Below, piece after piece: positions 1 through 12,023 of a stretch of DNA of 64,000 nt; within the stretch, counting starts at the first letter, position 1, and the number at the start of each line of letters is the position of its first letter. This stretch comes from Pelobates cultripes (Eukaryota; Chordata; Amphibia; Anura; Pelobatidae): positions 102,056,274 through 102,120,273 of the forward strand of contig OW240921.1 in assembly GCA_933207985.1 (NCBI GenBank), written 5' to 3'. Position numbers and translations under genes: made by a program. The notes beneath the pieces are model-generated. The model had not been told where the DNA came from. It worked only from the letters and a program-made list of their open reading frames with translations, and made no database searches.

Positions 1-739
1 GGATTCGTTACTTTTATTTTGTTGCCAGTTTGCTATTTGAAAACATACGAATGGAAAACCGAATGACACTGCTAACCCATTTGTATGAACGAATAAACTG
101 TCAAACGAGAGACCACGCAGCCCAGTCGTGTGCCACCTATTAGACTCTTGACTCTGTGCCAAACCGCAAGCATTCTAAGTGGTTCAATGGGTGGCCATCG
201 ATTCATATGTACGAACACGTGATGGGGGCCATCTTGTTTTGTCGAACGCGCCCAGCAGTGTTTGGTCGTCGAGTGTCTGGAACTATTTTCGGACACTCAA
301 ACTCCCGAACACCACTGGGACTTCCAAGACCACTTAGCTTCACCCAGATGCATACGAACTAGGCGGCGTTCGGTAAAAGTATTACACGAACACAGAGGCA
401 CAAGACCAGCTAAAGCACAAATCAATAAAAACCTGAGTGTTCAGTATTTTTATTATACAAAAGGAGACCGGCCGCACCAGCTAAACACATGGAACTATTT
501 TGGGCAGAAGCCTCGTGCGGCCGGGCAGAAATGGGGCGTTCGGCTATCTCCCGAACAGATGGGTGATTTTTGAATATGTGTGTCCCCCAATTATGCTCGT
601 TCCCAATATGCAACTTTAATTAAAATTGACTATATTGTTTTGGAGTTACAGAAATGGGTTAAAAAGTATATTTTTTGCTTGGAGATAATTGAGCTGATAT
701 AACAATTAACTCAATTATCTCCCAAGCAGAGGGGAGGAA
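1..739. other. No gene; probably the 3' interior of an LTR element
   Basis: I see no credible coding region here. The open frames are short and overlap on both strands. Near the right end there is a hairpin (arms about 678-693 and 710-726, roughly 16 bp with one bulge). A purine-rich run at about 728-739 follows it and reads like a polypurine tract just before the LTR start. By position, the stretch would be the untranslated 3' interior of that LTR element, but nothing in it identifies gag, pol or env. Confidence 0.35.
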
Positions 740-993
740 TGTACAGTGATGAATGGGTGTGTTTAAACTGTACAACTGTAAACAATTGGCTGTTATGTTT
801 GTGTCCTCAGTGCCCAACAAGGTCCACGTGGGTGGTAACCTTGTGGGAAAATATGTATAAAAGAAATGCTTGTGTGGTCATTAAAACAGTTCTGCTTAAC
901 CCTCAATATGTAGCCTCGTCTCATCATTGAAGGGTACCTGCTTCCAGCGTAATCACTAGATCTTTTAAGAGCTCTGCTTGACCCTCTCTACAA
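740..993 (+). repeat. Probable LTR (solo or 3' LTR) of an LTR retroelement
   Basis: A purine tract (AGAGGGGAGGAA) runs straight into a TGTACAGTG start. A TATA-like GTATAAAAG lies at about 855, and a TACA end lies near 993, giving TGTA...TACA termini. LTRs of retroviruses and Gypsy elements have this order: polypurine tract, TG start, TATA box, CA end. No second LTR is visible, so this is a 3' LTR or a solo copy. The 3' boundary is a judgement and no target-site duplication was confirmed. The superfamily is not determined. Confidence 0.4.
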
Positions 994-1986
994 TGATCCA
1001 GTGAATGGGATATCAGAAACACTCTGCAGCATAGCCTCTTGCCGGGTAAAGAAAGTCTCCAACGGCATACACCCCTCCACTGGGTGGCCATTACAATCGC
1101 GAATGTTGAAAGTGGCTTTGGGAGTATACAAAACCTTTATGTATTTTCTAAAGTATATCGATTACAGGCTCAATTAAGTATTAAAAAAAAATTCTGCCCT
1201 AGGCACAGTCAAGGCAATGCAAATACCATCACACCCACATACCTGAATGACACAGAGCAACCTATGAATTCTAGGTTAAAGCAGTCAAAAATTCTGCAAA
1301 TATTTAGTTCTGCGCACGTTGCAAATTATAACTTTAGGTGACTTTAGGGATATATTAATTTTATATGTATTTCTGAAAAATATGTTCAGGTTTACAGACT
1401 TGTTTTTTTTTCTGCTGTAGGAACAGCCAAGACTATGCACACCAAATCACACCCACATGCATTTTAAATGTATGTATGTGATGAAGGTGAAACCATTTGT
1501 ACTTTTATGTATTGTTTGTGAAACTTATTACAGGTTAGAACCTAGGTATATATGTCATAAAATAAATAGATGAGTCCTTATAACTAATCAAGATCTCTTT
1601 TATTCCTAGCAGTTCCTCTATGAAGTCTAAACTCCCAGCTGAATATATAATTTAGCACGCAGTTATAAATCATCTGTATCACAGAACAACCATTTGTAGA
1701 ACAAAAAATATCTACCATATTTAATGTTTTAAATAAAAGTGAAAAGAAATTGCACATACATACCAAAATTGATAGATTACCTCCAGGATCCCATAAACCC
1801 ACTTGATGCCAGGGTCCACCTGCTCCTCCTCTGCCTCAGCATTTTATTTCAAGAGTGTGTTTGCGTGTAGTGTTGGTGTTTGTGTGCTGGGATGTACATA
1901 TACGCATACACTGCCACATACATACTTAAGCAGGTACACACACATTGACATAAACACACATGCACACACACACACACACACACACA
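994..1986. other. No recognised feature
   Basis: AT-rich sequence without a convincing ORF or a repeat I recognise. It ends in a (CA)n microsatellite at about 1965-1986 that adjoins the MITE. The open frames have no family motif. Confidence 0.5.
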
Positions 1987-2463
1987 TTAAAGGAGCACTA
2001 TAGTGCCAGAAAAACATACTAGGTTTCCTGGCACTATAGTGCCCTGAGGGTGGCCCCACCCTCAGGGACCCCCTCCCGCCGGGCTCTGGGGAGAGGAAGG
2101 GGTTATACTTACCACTTTCTCCAGCACCGGACGGGGAGCTCTCCTCCTCCTCTTCGGGTGAATGCGCATGCGCGGCAGGAGCTGCGCGGGCATTCAGCCA
2201 GTCTCATAGGAAAGCATTCATAATGCTTTCCTTAGGACGCTTGCGTCTTCTCACTGTGATTTTCACAGTGAGAAGCACGCAAACGCCTCTAGTGGCTGTC
2301 AATGAGACAGCCACTAGAGGCTTTAGAGGCTGGATTAACCTATTTATAAACATAGCAGTTTCTCTGAAACTGCTATGTTTATAAAAAAAAGGGTTAACCC
2401 TAGCTAGACCAGGCACCCAGACCACGTCATTAAGCTGAATGGGTGCCTATAGTGGTCCTTTAA
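1987..2463. mobile_element. TTAA-flanked MITE (T2/Kolobok-like)
   Basis: The copy is bounded by TTAA at 1987-1990 and 2460-2463. It begins AAAGGAGCACTATAGTG and ends in the inverse-type CTATAGTGGTCCTT. The interior is a chain of imperfect hairpins: the repeated CACTATAGTGCC start, a block around GCTTTCC near 2210-2235, TTCTCACTGTGA with its inverse near 2255, and an AAACATAGCAGTTTC hairpin near 2350-2385. There is no coding capacity. TTAA target sites with AAAGGRR termini fit the T2/Kolobok-type MITEs of frogs. The assignment to a superfamily is inference. Confidence 0.72.
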
Positions 2464-4126
2464 CACACTGACACAGACTCATGCACAGACATGCGCACAG
2501 ATACACACTCGCATACACATAGATGCAAATACTGACACATACATGCTCACACAAACACACACAGATGCACATACACACACATGCACATACACACACAGAT
2601 GCACATACACACATACACGCACATACACACACAGACACATAGGACCCCGGTGCAAATAATAAACTCCCTTCCCCTCAGCACAAGGGTGGCCAAAATATAT
2701 ATTCCCATCTGTTGTACATAGCTCATGATGGATTGCCAACTGGGGATCTATCATTTTTCTCACCCTTGCATGGTTTTGCTAGTGAGAAGTTTTTGCGTGT
2801 TTGTCTGTAGGCATGTTTATGTATGGAGTATGTGTGTGTAAATGTAGGGGTGTATTTGTGTATAGTGTTGGCATTTGAATGCAGTTGTGTGTTAATATGT
2901 ACTGTTGCTACTTAATAGTAGTGGTGTATGTATGTAGTGTGTTAAAATGCAGGGATGTGCTTGCATGTATGTTGTTGGTGTTTGAATGCAGTAGTGTATT
3001 TGTGTGTAGTTTTGGTATTTGTATATAATATTGCTGTTTTAATATATGGTGTATTTTGTATTGGTATGTCGTATTGACATTTGATTGCCAATGTAGCATT
3101 GAATGTAGTATTAGCCTTTGATTGCGGCCACACACAGTGACACAGTAACACACAGATATACACATGTGCACACAATGACATACAAACACTTTCAAAGACA
3201 CATACATTGGCACACACACAGATACACACATTGCTACACATTCATACACACTGGCAAATACACAGATACATAAAATAGTAAAACAAAAAAGTAAACAATA
3301 GTGCTTACTGAGTAAAACCAAAAACAGGTAAAAATATAAATGATAATTTACTCACATTTAGTAGAGCAGTAACACATACACACACTGGCACACATAGAGA
3401 CACATACCTACACATTAACCATCAGCTAATTCCACACCTTTTGGTTGCAAGGAGATGAGTTCCTGAGACTGGCTGATGAAATTCTGAAGCTGTCTGTCAC
3501 TTCCTCCCAGCATTTTCTTTTGACATTAAAGGGGCCTGGTCTCTCTGCAGACATTAAAGGTGACCGGTTGCCCACGAGCCCTGGTAGTTCTGCCTATGTT
3601 TGAGCTGTTTTGGGTACTCTGGGATATGGGGTTAATTATTTCCCTGATGCGGCACAAGCAGCCAGTGGGCAAATAGTTAAAATCTGCCTGTAGGGCACAT
3701 TAGGACATTAGTAACATATTCCCTATTGCCATGCCCTGAGCATGGCTGCCATCAGAAATGTTGGGGCCCCTAACAAAGTTCAAGGTCTGGGCCCCAAGAG
3801 CCCAGTCATGAGTCCACCCACATGGCCGTCCTTGAATCTGCCCACAAAGATACTGTATGTGTGTAGAGTGAATGCAGAGTCTGTTTGTGTATAGTCAATG
3901 CACGGTGTGTGTTTAGTGGATGCAGTGTGTGTAAAGTGGCCAAATGTAGATCAAAATCTGTTGCAAGTCCCAAAAAGCTATGCTAGATGGGGAGCTACAA
4001 CTTGCAGAGCTGCATTTAGCTCTCAGAAGTGTATTTGTGTTTGAATATAGACATGGTTTTGAATGGAGCATGTGTGTATTTGAATGTTGGTGTTTGAATG
4101 CAGGCATGTATTTGTCTGTGGTGTAT

Positions 4127-4157
<31 letters not shown>

Positions 4158-4545
4158 TACACACAAATACACAGACACACACACACACACTGACGCATAT
4201 ACACAGACACACTCAGGTGCAAACTGACACAGATACATACAGACACTGATGCACACACACACATAGGAGACATACAGACACACACTGACATACATGTAAA
4301 TACACAGACACACAGATAGCCACACTGAAAGATATAGACACACACACACACACACACACACATACATGCACATTGACACAGATACATACAGACATACAAA
4401 CAGATACATATAAAAACAAAATATGTGTAAAAATGTAGAGAAACAATAATAAAGTAATCAATTCTATGGGCAGATTCACACCAAATAAACACAGCTTTAG
4501 TTGAGAATCTCAGAAAACAAAGAAAGCGTGAGTACTCCAGCAAAG
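2464..4545. repeat. CA-rich low-complexity DNA with a GC-rich module
   Basis: Long stretches of degenerate CACACA/TGTGTG sequence run at about 2464-3420 and 3850-4430, with purer (CA)n runs at about 4127-4151 and 4339-4362. They flank a GC-richer block (about 3430-3840) with phrases such as TCACTTCCTCCCAGC and TTAAAGGGGCC that recur near 6760-6810. Open frames here encode only Cys/Val or His/Thr low-complexity strings, so I do not treat them as genes. Confidence 0.7.
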
Positions 4546-4547
4546 TA

Positions 4548-6104
4548 CACTGCTCAAAAAAATAAAGGGAACACTTAAACAACACAATGTAACTCCAAGT
4601 CAATCTCACTTCTGTGAAATCAAACTGTCCACTTAGGAAGCAACACTGAGTGACAATCAATTTCACATGCTGTTGTGCAAATGGGATAGACAACAGGTGG
4701 AAATTTATAGGCAATTAGCAAGACACTCCCAATAATGGAGTGGTTCTGCAGGTGGTGACCACAGACCACTTCTCAGTTCCTATGCTTCCTGGCTGATGTT
4801 TTGGTCACTTTTGAATGCTGGCGGTGCTTTCACTCTAGTGGTAGCATGAGACGGAGTCTACAACCCACACAAGTGGCTCAGGTAGAGCAGCTCATCCAGG
4901 ATGGCACATTAATGCAAACTGTGGCAAGAAGGTTTGCTGTGTCTGTCAGCATAGTGTCCGGAGCATGGAGGCGTTACCAGGAGACAGGCCAGTACATCAG
5001 GAGACGTGGAGGACAACAACCCAGCAGCAGGACCGCTACCTCCGCCTTTTTGCAAGGAGGAACAGGAGGAGCACTGCCAGAGCCCTGCAAAATGACCTAC
5101 AGCAGGTCATAAATGTGCATGTGTCTGCTCAAATGGTCAGAAACAGAATCCATGAGGGTGGTATGAGGGCCCGACGTCCACAGGTGGGGGTTGTGCTTAC
5201 AGCCCAACACCGTGCAGGACGTTTGGCATTTGCCAGAGAACACCAAGATTGGCAAATTCGCCACTGGCGCCCTGTGCTCTTCACAGATGAAAGCAGGTTC
5301 ACACTGAGCACATGTGACAGAGTCTGGAGACGCCGTGGAGAAAGTTCTGCTGCCTGCAACATCCTCTAGCATAACCGGTTTGGCAGTGGGTCAGTAATGG
5401 TGTGGGGTGGCATTTCTTTGGGGGCCCGCACAGCCCTCCATGTGCTCGCCAGAGGTAGCCTGACTGCTATTAGGTACTGAGATGAGATCCTCAGATCCCT
5501 TGTGAGACCATATGCTGGTGCGGTTGGCCCTGGGTTCCTCCTAATGCAAGACAATGCTAGACTGGAGTGTGGCTGGAGTGTGTCAGCAGTTCCTGCAAGA
5601 CGAAGGCATTGATGCTATGGACTGGCCCGCCCATTCCCCAGACCTGAATCCAATTGAGCACATCTGGGACATCATGTCTTGCTCCATCCACCAACGTCAC
5701 GTTGCACCACAGACTTTCCAGGAGTTAGCAGATGCTTTAGTCCAGGTCTGGGAGGAGATCCATCAGGAGACCATCCGCCACCTCATCAGGAGCATGCACA
5801 GACATTGTAGGGAGGTCATACAGGCACGTGGAGGCCACACACACACTACTGGGCCTCATTTTGACTTGTTTTAAGGACATTACATCAAAGTTGGATAAGC
5901 CTGTAGTGTGTTTTTCCACTTTAATTTTGAGTGTGACTCCAAATCCAGACCTCCATGGGTTGAAAAATTTGATTTCTATTTTTTTAATTTTTGTGTGATT
6001 TTGTGGTCAGAGCACATTCAACTATGTAAAGAACAAAGTATTTCAGAAGAATATTTAATTCATTCAGATCTAGGATGTGTTATTTTTGTGTTCCCTTTAT
6101 TTTT
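4548..6104 (+). mobile_element. Tc1-like DNA transposon, decayed, right terminus lost
   Basis: The left end starts right after a TA (4546-4547) with CACTGCTCAAAAAAATAAAG. The matching right end is recognisable as GTGTTCCCTTTATTTTT and then breaks into an (AT)n tract near 6104, so the outermost inverted repeat is missing. Between them lies a Tc1 transposase in several frames. I recognise this as a Tc1 family shared by fishes, lampreys and frogs and discussed as horizontally transferred. That identification is from memory. The copy is non-autonomous by mutation. Confidence 0.88.
4846..5877 (+). pseudogene. Tc1-family transposase, frameshifted
   Basis: The ATG at 4846 opens a frame with the N-terminal helix-turn-helix part ([16 protein letters not shown]). 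The homologous reading then moves to another frame at about 5010-5030. It continues through the first catalytic Asp in FTDESRFT (about 5280), stops at 5367-5369 and again at 5478-5480, carries the second Asp in LMQDNA (about 5550), and shifts frame again there. It ends with the third acidic residue in [12 protein letters not shown] (about 5640-5670) and a stop at 5872-5874. All three DDE catalytic positions can be located, but two frameshifts and two stops make the gene inactive. Tc1 transposases usually have about 340 residues, which the summed span matches. Confidence 0.88.
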
Positions 6105-6952
6105 ATATATATATATTTATTGCACAAATTAACAACAAACTTTAAAAAATAAATGCAAAGGACAGAAAATGGGCCATGCACATAATAAAATATAAGACAG
6201 GCTATGCAAGATAAAAATGTAGACAACATGGGCAGTCTGTATGTATAGATCAAAAAGCCAGGACAGCACCAAATAGATACACATTACAACAAAGTTACCA
6301 AAACAAACAGTAACAATCTGATAAAACATTTAAAAGAGCCCCAACTAAAATAGGGCATATCAACTAAGTAGTGAAAATGATTGTGGACAAAAAGTGTACA
6401 TAAAAATCAAAAGCACAGACACTAGAAAACCATGAACATAAAAGCTGCAGCACTGCTACAAAAAAAATCAAGAATAAAACAATAACAAAAACATACACTC
6501 AGGTGCACACTGCGAAGCAGATACAAACAAACACATAGATACACACACTGATAGATATACAGACAAACACACACTCAGCTACACATAGATACATACACAC
6601 TGACACAGTTTTTTTTTTTTTTACCACCCTCCTGTTTAGGCTGCAGGAGGGTGGACTCTGCTGGCTGGGGCTGATGTGGGTGTGGGTCTAACTCTGTCCT
6701 CCTTTCCTTTTCACACTCCCCAGTGCTTCCTCCCGTGTGGGTGTTAGCTGGGAGGAAGTGAGCTTAATTCCTCCCAGCACTGCCAGGATCCTTAAAGGGG
6801 CCCAGACTAGCTATTAAAAATCCACAGCACTGATCTGGCCCCTTTAGAGATATGCCCATCGGGTGGCCCTAAGTGCATGGGCCACCTGATGGGCTCCCTC
6901 AGGTAGTTCTGCCACTGTCAAAACATATATATATATACAGCAATAACCGCTA
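6105..6952. repeat. AT/CA-rich DNA followed by a GC-rich repeat module
   Basis: A-rich sequence gives way to degenerate CA repeats (about 6490-6605), a T13 run, and then a GC-richer block (6625-6915). That block shares phrases with 3430-3600 (TCCTCCCAGC, TTAAAGGGGCC, GGTAGTTCTGCC). The shared order suggests one composite interspersed repeat present twice. No gene is seen. Confidence 0.5.
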
Positions 6953-6954
6953 TA

Positions 6955-7716
6955 CAGGCATACCCCGCTTTACATACACTCACTTTAAGTACACTCGCGA
7001 GTACAGACATACCTGTGCCTCTTCTGTCCGTGAGTAAACAGGAAATGAAAGGTTCTATTCTCGCCCAGAGCAGCTCAGTTCAGTGCCTTTGGGGCAAGAA
7101 CTTTTCACACCTTCTGACATGGCACAGGTTAATCATCTAAAATGTATAATGTCTACTGCTAGCTGGACATATAAAAAAATTTTCTGCCCCTACATTGTCC
7201 ATTTTCTGCAGTTGGCGCCATCCAATGAAAGGGTTTACCCTGCCTTTTTCTGTAACTATGACATGGCAGCTTAGCTGCATTAGCCACAATTCTGATGATT
7301 CAAAGTTAAACCATAAATGCTTGATGAAAAGGTGTTTCTAAACAAAGTGTGCAGCTAAGCTGCCAACAAATACAAATTGGCACTGTACTGGCAGAAAATG
7401 GCCCAGTGGGCAGGTTTATTTTATTTTTCCTCCCAGTTTAAGGTTGTCAGATGAGTAAAACATTAAAGAAAAATGGTACAATCTGGAATAAGGTTTTTCT
7501 TTTGACTGTTTGTTTTAACTGAATAAAAGCCCACTGGAAATCACTAAATATATCACTGGAAATAAAATCACTGGAAATCTGCAGTTGTGGTATCAGTTGT
7601 GCCTGTACATTACTATTGCAATGCGGTACATGCTTTGGGAAATGAAAAAAGGTATTGCTTCACTTTAAGTACATTTTCGTTTTTACATACATGCTCTTAA
7701 AAGTGGGGTGTGCCTG
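6955..7716. mobile_element. TA-flanked MITE with pogo/Tigger-like ends
   Basis: The element starts after TA (6953-6954) with CAGGCATACCCCGCTTTAC and ends AAAGTGGGGTGTGCCTG before TA (7717-7718). The ends are inverted repeats. A CACTTTAAGTACA phrase recurs just inside both ends (about 6980 and 7660). The termini resemble those of Tigger-type mariner elements. No transposase is encoded, so it is a non-autonomous derivative of about 760 bp. Confidence 0.62.
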
Positions 7717-7718
7717 TA

Positions 7719-9700
7719 AATATGTATGCACATTGGGAATGGAGGGCCTGGGTGCCCGGGCCCCCCTGGACTGCAGGGCCCATGACAACAGTCATGGTTG
7801 TCACCCCCTAATGGCGGCCCTGGCCCTGAGTCATGGCATATCTCCTAAATAACAGTAATACTACACTAATGATTGCGTAGCTGTTGCTTCTTAATCACTA
7901 GTAACATACAGGAGGGACCTGGTACAGGTCCTCCCCATGCCTCCTCCCATGTGATTTGGGTGGGGGTTCAATGTAAAATAACAGAGAGTGGACAGATCAC
8001 TTTTCACACCCAGTGCCCCCACTGTGGTGCTATGAATTTAAAAAAGGAGTGTCCCCCCATGCTTCCACCTATGGACAGTTTATTGGATCTATTATATTAC
8101 TATAAATTGTCAGAGACTTAGCTTCCTCCCAACTCCCACCCATGGTCCGTGGGTAGGAGTCATAATTAAAATGTATGGGTAGATTAGTGTTCCCCAAAGC
8201 CTATACCTATGGTAAGCAGGTGAGGTCTTGAATATTTTTAATGTTGAGATTTTGAAATCCCCCAACCTCCACCCAGGGCAGTAAATAGGGGCTTTAATTA
8301 ATAATGGCAGTACATGGGGGCTTTAATTAGTAATGTCCACCACAGCTCTCACCCATTGGCAAGGCATCAAATATTAATACTAAGGAGGGGGAGGTTAGAG
8401 TCCTTCCAAAGCCTCCATCAATGGGTGGAGGGTTAGGGCACAAAACAGCTACAGAAGGCTGGGTGGACACATGCCTTATTATGTAAAAAAACATGTTTGA
8501 CCATCATTAAGACATATTGCCACTCCTTTCTCCTGCTCCCAAGTGGCTAGGAATTCCCAAGCACTAGCCACCTTTTCACCCAATTAGAAGTAATCAATCT
8601 AACACCATCACCCTAAAAAGAGTGGGGGGGAGGCAGTAAAGCCTCATTCCAGATACGCCATAACACACCATGAAGAAGATCATTACTGCATGCCAGTTGG
8701 ATACGACTTTACATAGAAAGACCATTCCCGTCAGGATCTTAAAATAAAAATACTCTATGGGAACTTTAAAAATACAACAGGGAGGAAAGCATTTGAGTCC
8801 AAAATATTAATTCTCTTCAGCACTAAAGATAATGGACTCAATGTTGTTTGAGGCTTCTTGGCACACTACAGCAGATTTATATATGTTCTCTGTAAGTACT
8901 ATTTCCTTCTCAATGAGCCAGTATATACTTTTTACATTTTACCTATAATGAGAATGTATGGGTACAAATACATCACACAGGCTTGTGTATTCGCTTCTGC
9001 CAGTTACGTTTATCCTCCTCCCTCAGTCTGGTGCTCTTTTCCTAATTCTCCTGTCCCAAAGCAGATTCACAATATTTGTTTGCTGCTTTAACCTCTGCAT
9101 TACAAATATCTTGTTTCACTGTGGTCAAAAATGCTTCAGTCATGATAAAGGGAGGAATATATATTTGTTAGTCCAACAAATGTATTATTTGAAACTGCAA
9201 TACTTCAGTATTTTGTATCCACATTACTGGTCTAATAGGGCAACTTAAACATCACGACACATAGCTACAGACTACATTCTCAGCAAAGTCAAGAAAGCCT
9301 TTAATTTCTTCAAAGCCAAAACAATCAGTACCATTAAGATTAATAAGACCATCTAGTGTCTGGACCCTGAGTCTTGCTACCTTACAGAATAGTGAGTACT
9401 CTAGGGACTCTTTCTGTAGATTGTAACTCACATCACTCCTATCGTGGCGACCCCTTGTGATTTGAGTTTAAGGAAGAAAAAAATCGAGTCTGAAAATATT
9501 TCTGGTGTGCATCTAGCAATGCTAAGTAGCCCCAGGAACATATTCATTTTTCTGAAGAATGTAGTTTAGCAGGAATCACCATACTCAGGTCCCTGCTAAA
9601 GAGCTCTGACATGAGAAGAAGGTTCCTGTATTTAATAACACAGTTGTGCTGCTTTCCTTGTGACTTGTCTCTGGTGTCTCAAAACAAGGACATAAGGACC
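7719..9700. other. No recognised gene or repeat
   Basis: Mixed-composition sequence. Phrases rich in GGGCCC near 7740-7820 look like an old interspersed repeat, and 7900-8450 carries loosely repeated 'CCTCCACCCAT' type phrases. Short open frames lack domain motifs. I can name nothing here. Confidence 0.45.
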
Positions 9701-9719
9701 AAAAAACAGTATTGTGAAT

Positions 9720-10160
9720 ATTTAAAGGCTGCTTGTGGGACTGCATGTGTGTATAGAGTGGGCTGATTGTGGTGTGGTGTTTTGTGTTTTGGTTTCAGTT
9801 GTGTTGTACTTGTGGTGTAATATGTGTGGCTAGGGGCTGTAGTGTATATGGCTATGGACTGTAAATAGTGTGTATGTGTATAGGGGGAATCGTGTGTGTA
9901 TATAGGGAATGCAGATACTTTTTTAGTGTAGGGGTTTTAGTGTATGCCTATACAGGTTATGTAATGTGTAGGAGCTGTAGAAAAAGTGTGTTTAAGGAAT
10001 GTAGTGTGTGTTTTTGCATAAAGGGGATTTCTTGTGTGCATAGAAGTATTGGGTGTAGAGTGTGTATTAGGGATGTAGTGTATATGTCAGGAACGTAGTG
10101 TGTGTCTAAAGGTGATCTAGGGGATCTAGTTAGTGTTTAGGGGATAAAGTGTATGTAGAG
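9720..10160. repeat. Degenerate TG-rich tandem repeat
   Basis: Repeated phrases of the form TAGTGTGTATGTGTATAGGG and GTAGTGTATATG with a loose period near 25-40 bp. Frames across it encode low-complexity Val/Cys/Gly peptides and are not genes. Confidence 0.55.
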
Positions 10161-10164
10161 TTCA

Positions 10165-10275
10165 AGGTGTTGACTTGGCCTAAAAATTTCCCAGATCTCA
10201 ATCCGATTGAGCATCTGTGAGATTGACTGGAACAACAAATCTGATCCATGGAGGCCCCACCACATAACTTTGAAT
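10165..10275 (+). mobile_element. Short Tc1-like transposase fragment
   Basis: With one frame adjustment the stretch reads FPDLNPIEHL followed by DWLEQQIWSMEAPP, a typical Tc1 pattern around the third catalytic residue and the C-terminal tail. Only about 100 bp remain and the termini are not visible. It is unrelated to the better preserved Tc1 copy nearby. Confidence 0.6.
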
Positions 10276-10459
10276 TAAAGGACCTGCTGTGAATGTAGAA
10301 CCAAACAAATATATAATTTTAAAAGCAATAATATAATAAAGAGACCCCTAACTGTCTCACCAAACACCCCAAAAAACACAAAATAGCACAAAAGGAAACC
10401 TCCAAGTGAATTAAAAATCACCAAAAAGTGTACAAAGTATGAAATACAGCCTATGAATA

Positions 10460-12021
10460 CAGGGAGTGCAGAATTATTAGGCAAGTTGTATTTTTGAGGA
10501 TTAATTTTATTATTGAACAGGAAGCATGTTCTCAATGAATCCAAAAAACTCATTAATATCAAAGCTGAATATTTTTGGAAGTAGTTTTTAGTTTGTTTTT
10601 AGTTATAGCTATGTTGGGGGGATATCTGTGTGTGCAGGTGACTATTACTGTGCATAATTATTAGGCAACTTAACAAAAAACAAATATATACCCATTTCAA
10701 TTATTTATTATTACCAGTGAAACCAATATAACATCTCAACATTCACAAATATACATTTCTGACATTCAAAACAAAACAAAAACAAATCAGTGACCAATAT
10801 AGCCACCTTTCTTTGCAAGGACACTCAAAAGCCTGCCATCCATGGATTCTGTCAGTGTTTTGATCTGTTCACCATCAACATTGCGTGCAGCAGCAACCAC
10901 AGCCTCCCAGACACTGTTCAGAGAGGTGTACTGTTTTCCCTCCTTGTAAATCTCACATTTGATGATGGACCACAGGTTCTCAATGGGGTTCAGATCAGGT
11001 GAACAAGGAGGCCATGTCATTAGATTTTCTTCTTTTATACCCTTTCTTGCCAGCCACGCTGTGGAGTACTTGGACGCGTGTGATGGAGCATTGTCCTGCA
11101 TGAAAATCATGTTTTTCTTGAAGGATGCAGACTTCTTCCTGTACCACTGCTTGAAGAAGGTGTCTTCCAGGAACTGGCAGTAGGACTGGGAGTTGAGCTT
11201 GACTCCATCCTCAACCCGAAAAGGCCCCACAAGCTCATCTTTGATGATACCAGCCCAAACCAGTACTCCACCTCCACCTTGCTGGCGTCTGAGTCGGACT
11301 GGAGCTCTCTGCCCTTTACCAATCCAGCCACGGGCCCATCCATCTGGCCCATCAAGACTCACTCTCATTTCATCAGTCCATAAAACCTTAGAAAAATCAG
11401 TCTTGAGATTTTTCTTGGCCCAGTCTTGACGTTTCAGCTTGTGTGTCTTGTTCAGTGGTGGTCATCTTTCAGCCTTTCTTACCTTGGCCATGTCTCTGAG
11501 TATTGCACACCTTGTGCTTTTGGGCACTCCAGTGATGTTGCAGCTCTGAAATATGGCCAAACTGGTGGCAAGTGGCATCGTGGCAGCTGCACGCTTGACT
11601 TTTCTCAGTTCATGGGCAGTTATTTTGCGCCTTGGTTTTTCCACACGCTTCTTGCGACCCTGTTGACTATTTTGAATGAAACGCTTGATTGTTCGATGAT
11701 CACGCTTCAGAAGCTTTGCAATTTTAAGAGTGCTGCATCCCTCTGCAAGATATCTCACTATTTTTGACTTTTCTGAGCCTGTCAAGTCCTTCTTTTGACC
11801 CATTTTGCCAAAGGAAAGGAAGTTGCCTAATAATTATGCACACCTGATATAGGGTGTTGATGTCATTAGACCACACCCCTTCTCATTACAGAGATGCACA
11901 TCACCTAATATGCTTAATTGGTAGTAGGCTTTCGAGCCTATACAGCTTGGAGTAAGACAACATGCATAAAGAGGATGATGTGGTCAAAATACTCATTTGC
12001 CTAATAATTCTGCACTCCCTG
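10460..12021 (-). mobile_element. Tc1-like DNA transposon, full length, IR/DR type
   Basis: The element is 1,562 bp, bounded by TA at 10458-10459 and 12022-12023. The outer terminal repeats are CAGGGAGTGCAGAATTATTA and its complement at the other end. A second copy of the repeat core (GCATAATTATTAGGCAACTT) lies about 190 bp inside each end, at 10652-10671 and inverted at 11821-11840. That is the two-sites-per-end IR/DR layout known from Sleeping Beauty-like Tc1 elements. It encodes one transposase on the minus strand. Both termini and the duplicated TA are intact, so the copy looks young. Confidence 0.93.
10787..11803 (-). pseudogene. Tc1-family transposase with a single nonsense codon
   Basis: From the ATG at 11803 one frame runs to the stop at 10787, 338 codons, interrupted only by TGA at 11462-11464. 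The N-terminus (MGQKKDLTGSEKSKIVRY) carries the paired-like helix-turn-helix DNA-binding region with a basic stretch QQGRKKRVEKPRRK. The catalytic DDE residues lie in LWTDEMRV, FMQDNAPSH and [11 protein letters not shown]. The TGA falls where related copies, as I recall them, have an Arg CGA, so a CpG transition is the likely cause. Length and motifs are otherwise those of a complete Tc1 transposase. It would be inactive unless the stop is read through. Confidence 0.9.
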
Positions 12022-12023
12022 TA

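Noticed and set aside
1987..2463. piggyBac assignment for the TTAA MITEs
   Set aside because: The TTAA target fits piggyBac too, but the AAAGGRR termini do not look like piggyBac ends. I kept the broader T2/Kolobok-like label.
4016..4714. 232-codon Cys/Val-rich frame, and similar frames at 2.4-4.5 and 51-54 kb
   Set aside because: These are translations of CA/TG repeats and lack any non-repetitive domain.
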